Part shown: positions 62,943 to 64,000 of the stretch, one piece after another
Layout: every line of letters starts with the position of its first letter
How positions within the stretch are numbered: position 1 is the stretch's first letter
Origin: Microbacterium sp. 8M
GTDB lineage: Bacteria; Actinomycetota; Actinomycetes; Actinomycetales; Microbacteriaceae
Assembly (NCBI RefSeq): GCF_902506375.1
Contig: NZ_LR733284.1
Location: 2,527,092 to 2,591,091 of the forward strand
Direction of reading: 5' to 3'
Length of the DNA stretch: 64,000 nt
Program-made: the position numbers and the translations under genes
Notes under the pieces: model-generated
What the model saw: the letters and a program-made list of their open reading frames with translations, nothing else
What the model was told of the DNA's origin: nothing
Databases searched by the model: none

Positions 62943-64000
62943 ATGACGACGCAGAACGAGCGTCCCTCGGCGCGCCCGGGCCACAGCGTGACGATGACTG
63001 ACGTCGCCGAGCGGGCCGGGGTGTCCACGGCCACGGTGTCGCGCGTGCTGAACGGCAACTACCCCGTCGCGCAGGCCACCAAGGATGCCGTCAAGCGCGC
63101 CATCGACGACCTCGGCTACACGGCCAACGCGCATGCCAGGGCGCTCGCGAGCGCATCCACGCACAGTGTCGGGATCATCGTGAACGACCTGGTGGATCCC
63201 TTCTTCTCCTACATCGTGCGCGGCGTGGAGCAGGAGGCCGCGACGACCGGCCGGCTCTGCATCGTCGCGGCGTCGCAGGGCGACGTGGGCCGTGAGATCG
63301 AGCTCATCGACCGGATGATCAGCCAGCGCACCGACGCCGTGATCGTGGTCGGCGGTGCCTACGACGACGCGGGAGCCCGGCGCCGGATGGCCGAGCGCGC
63401 CCGCACCTTGGCAGGGATGGGATCCACCCTGGTGCTCTGCGGGCGCCCCCCGGTCGGGGACAACGTGCCGACAAAGATCGTCGGCTACGACAACGAGGGC
63501 GGGGCCTTCGCCGTCACCGAGCATCTGCTCTCGCTGGGGCACCGGCGCATCCTGTATCTGGGCGGGCCCGTCGGGCTCTCCACGAGCGTGGCGCGCCTGG
63601 CAGGGTATCGTCGCGCCATGCAGTCGCGCGGCGTGGACGCACCGCCGGAACTGGTCCACCAGGGCGCGTTCGGCCGGCGCTTCGGCCACTCCGCGATGAG
63701 CGAGATCCTCGCATCCAAGCTCGACGTGACCGCGGTGTTCGCGGCGAACGACCTCGTCGCCGCGGGTGCGCTGGATGCGATGACCGCGGCGGGCGTGCGC
63801 GTGCCGGAGGACATGTCACTCGTCGGGTACGACGACATCCCGCAGTCCAACGAGCTCACCCCCAAGCTGACCACCGTGCATGTGCCGCTCGAGGAGATGG
63901 GACGGGAGAGCGTCCGCCTCGCTCTCACTCAGGACGACGACGCGTTCGGACGCCACGCCGAGGGCGAGATCATCGTGGGCACCCGCCTCATCGTGCGGGA
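62943..64000 (+). CDS. LacI family transcriptional regulator (runs off the window)
   Basis: The gene is open from the ATG at 62943 to the right edge (352 residues seen), with GGAGG seven bases before the start. The N-terminal helix-turn-helix (VTMTDVAERAGVSTATVSRVLNG) contains the LacI signature, followed by the hinge helix (NAHARALAS) and the periplasmic-binding-like sensor domain (SVGIIVNDLVDPFFSYIVRG; VAANDLVAAGALDAM region; SLVGYDDIPQ). The last residues (GEIIVGTRLIVR) are at the typical end of the family, so only a few residues are missing. It probably represses the lplB operon through the operator at 61691. Confidence 0.93.
   Translation, partial: MTTQNERPSARPGHSVTMTDVAERAGVSTATVSRVLNGNYPVAQATKDAVKRAIDDLGYTANAHARALASASTHSVGIIVNDLVDPFFSYIVRGVEQEAATTGRLCIVAASQGDVGREIELIDRMISQRTDAVIVVGGAYDDAGARRRMAERARTLAGMGSTLVLCGRPPVGDNVPTKIVGYDNEGGAFAVTEHLLSLGHRRILYLGGPVGLSTSVARLAGYRRAMQSRGVDAPPELVHQGAFGRRFGHSAMSEILASKLDVTAVFAANDLVAAGALDAMTAAGVRVPEDMSLVGYDDIPQSNELTPKLTTVHVPLEEMGRESVRLALTQDDDAFGRHAEGEIIVGTRLIVR

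Overview
The window is high-GC DNA with dense, mostly co-directional gene blocks and short intergenic gaps (none over 300 bases). It has an actinobacterial atpB-E-F-H-A-G-D-C operon, a 13E12/DUF222-HNH protein, a DUF5684 protein and many GTG starts. Together these point to a Gram-positive actinobacterium, most likely Microbacteriaceae close to Microbacterium. The taxonomic call is inference from gene content and composition. No rRNA, tRNA, CRISPR array or insertion sequence was recognised.

Region 1 (1-16.6 kb) is housekeeping and accessory: the end of a PhzE-like glutamine amidotransferase; a secreted PKD/Ig-repeat protein; the site-2 protease RseP/Rip1; dxr of the MEP isoprenoid pathway; a tandem-FKBP lipoprotein; a PlsC-type acyltransferase; OsmC; asparaginase; alanine dehydrogenase; a PP2C phosphatase paired with an EccC/EssC-like (type VII secretion motor family) FtsK ATPase; an aldo/keto reductase; a DUF5684 membrane protein; and YaaA.

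Region 2 (16.6-44.5 kb) is the actinobacterial block argS / lysA-hom-thrB-rho-prfA / prmC-tsaC-wecA-atpI-atpBEFHAGDC, all on the minus strand. Two insertions break it. Between prmC and prfA lie cysK-cysE, a DinB polymerase with an isoleucine where the steric gate should be, and an MDR reductase/TetR pair with a readable operator. Between lysA and argS lie a VOC protein, the 13E12-HNH protein, a YihY membrane protein and a DUF2993 lipid-domain protein. Rho carries a roughly 240-residue disordered N-terminus with tandem repeats. No thrC lies between hom and thrB.

Region 3 (44.6-64 kb) is a carbohydrate-scavenging island. The first half is an amino-sugar module: a BadF-type kinase divergent from RpiR, SIS protein, and an NgcEFG-like ABC importer, closed by a near-textbook terminator. 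A GH29-B-like fucosidase follows. The second half is a minus-strand operon of LplB/LplC permeases, a solute-binding lipoprotein, a DUF2264 protein and a GH29-A-like fucosidase, followed by a secreted propeller/ricin-lectin protein. A 2-hydroxyacid dehydrogenase and a LacI regulator sit opposite. Upstream of lplB there is a TTGACA-17-TACGTT promoter with a LacI-type palindrome just after the predicted start of transcription. Neither importer has its own ATPase, so both probably borrow a shared MsiK-type ATPase encoded elsewhere.

A recurring regulatory theme is a TANNNT -10 box exactly six bases before the start codon (rseP, dxr, plsC, aldo/keto reductase, dinB, yihY), the signature of leaderless transcripts.
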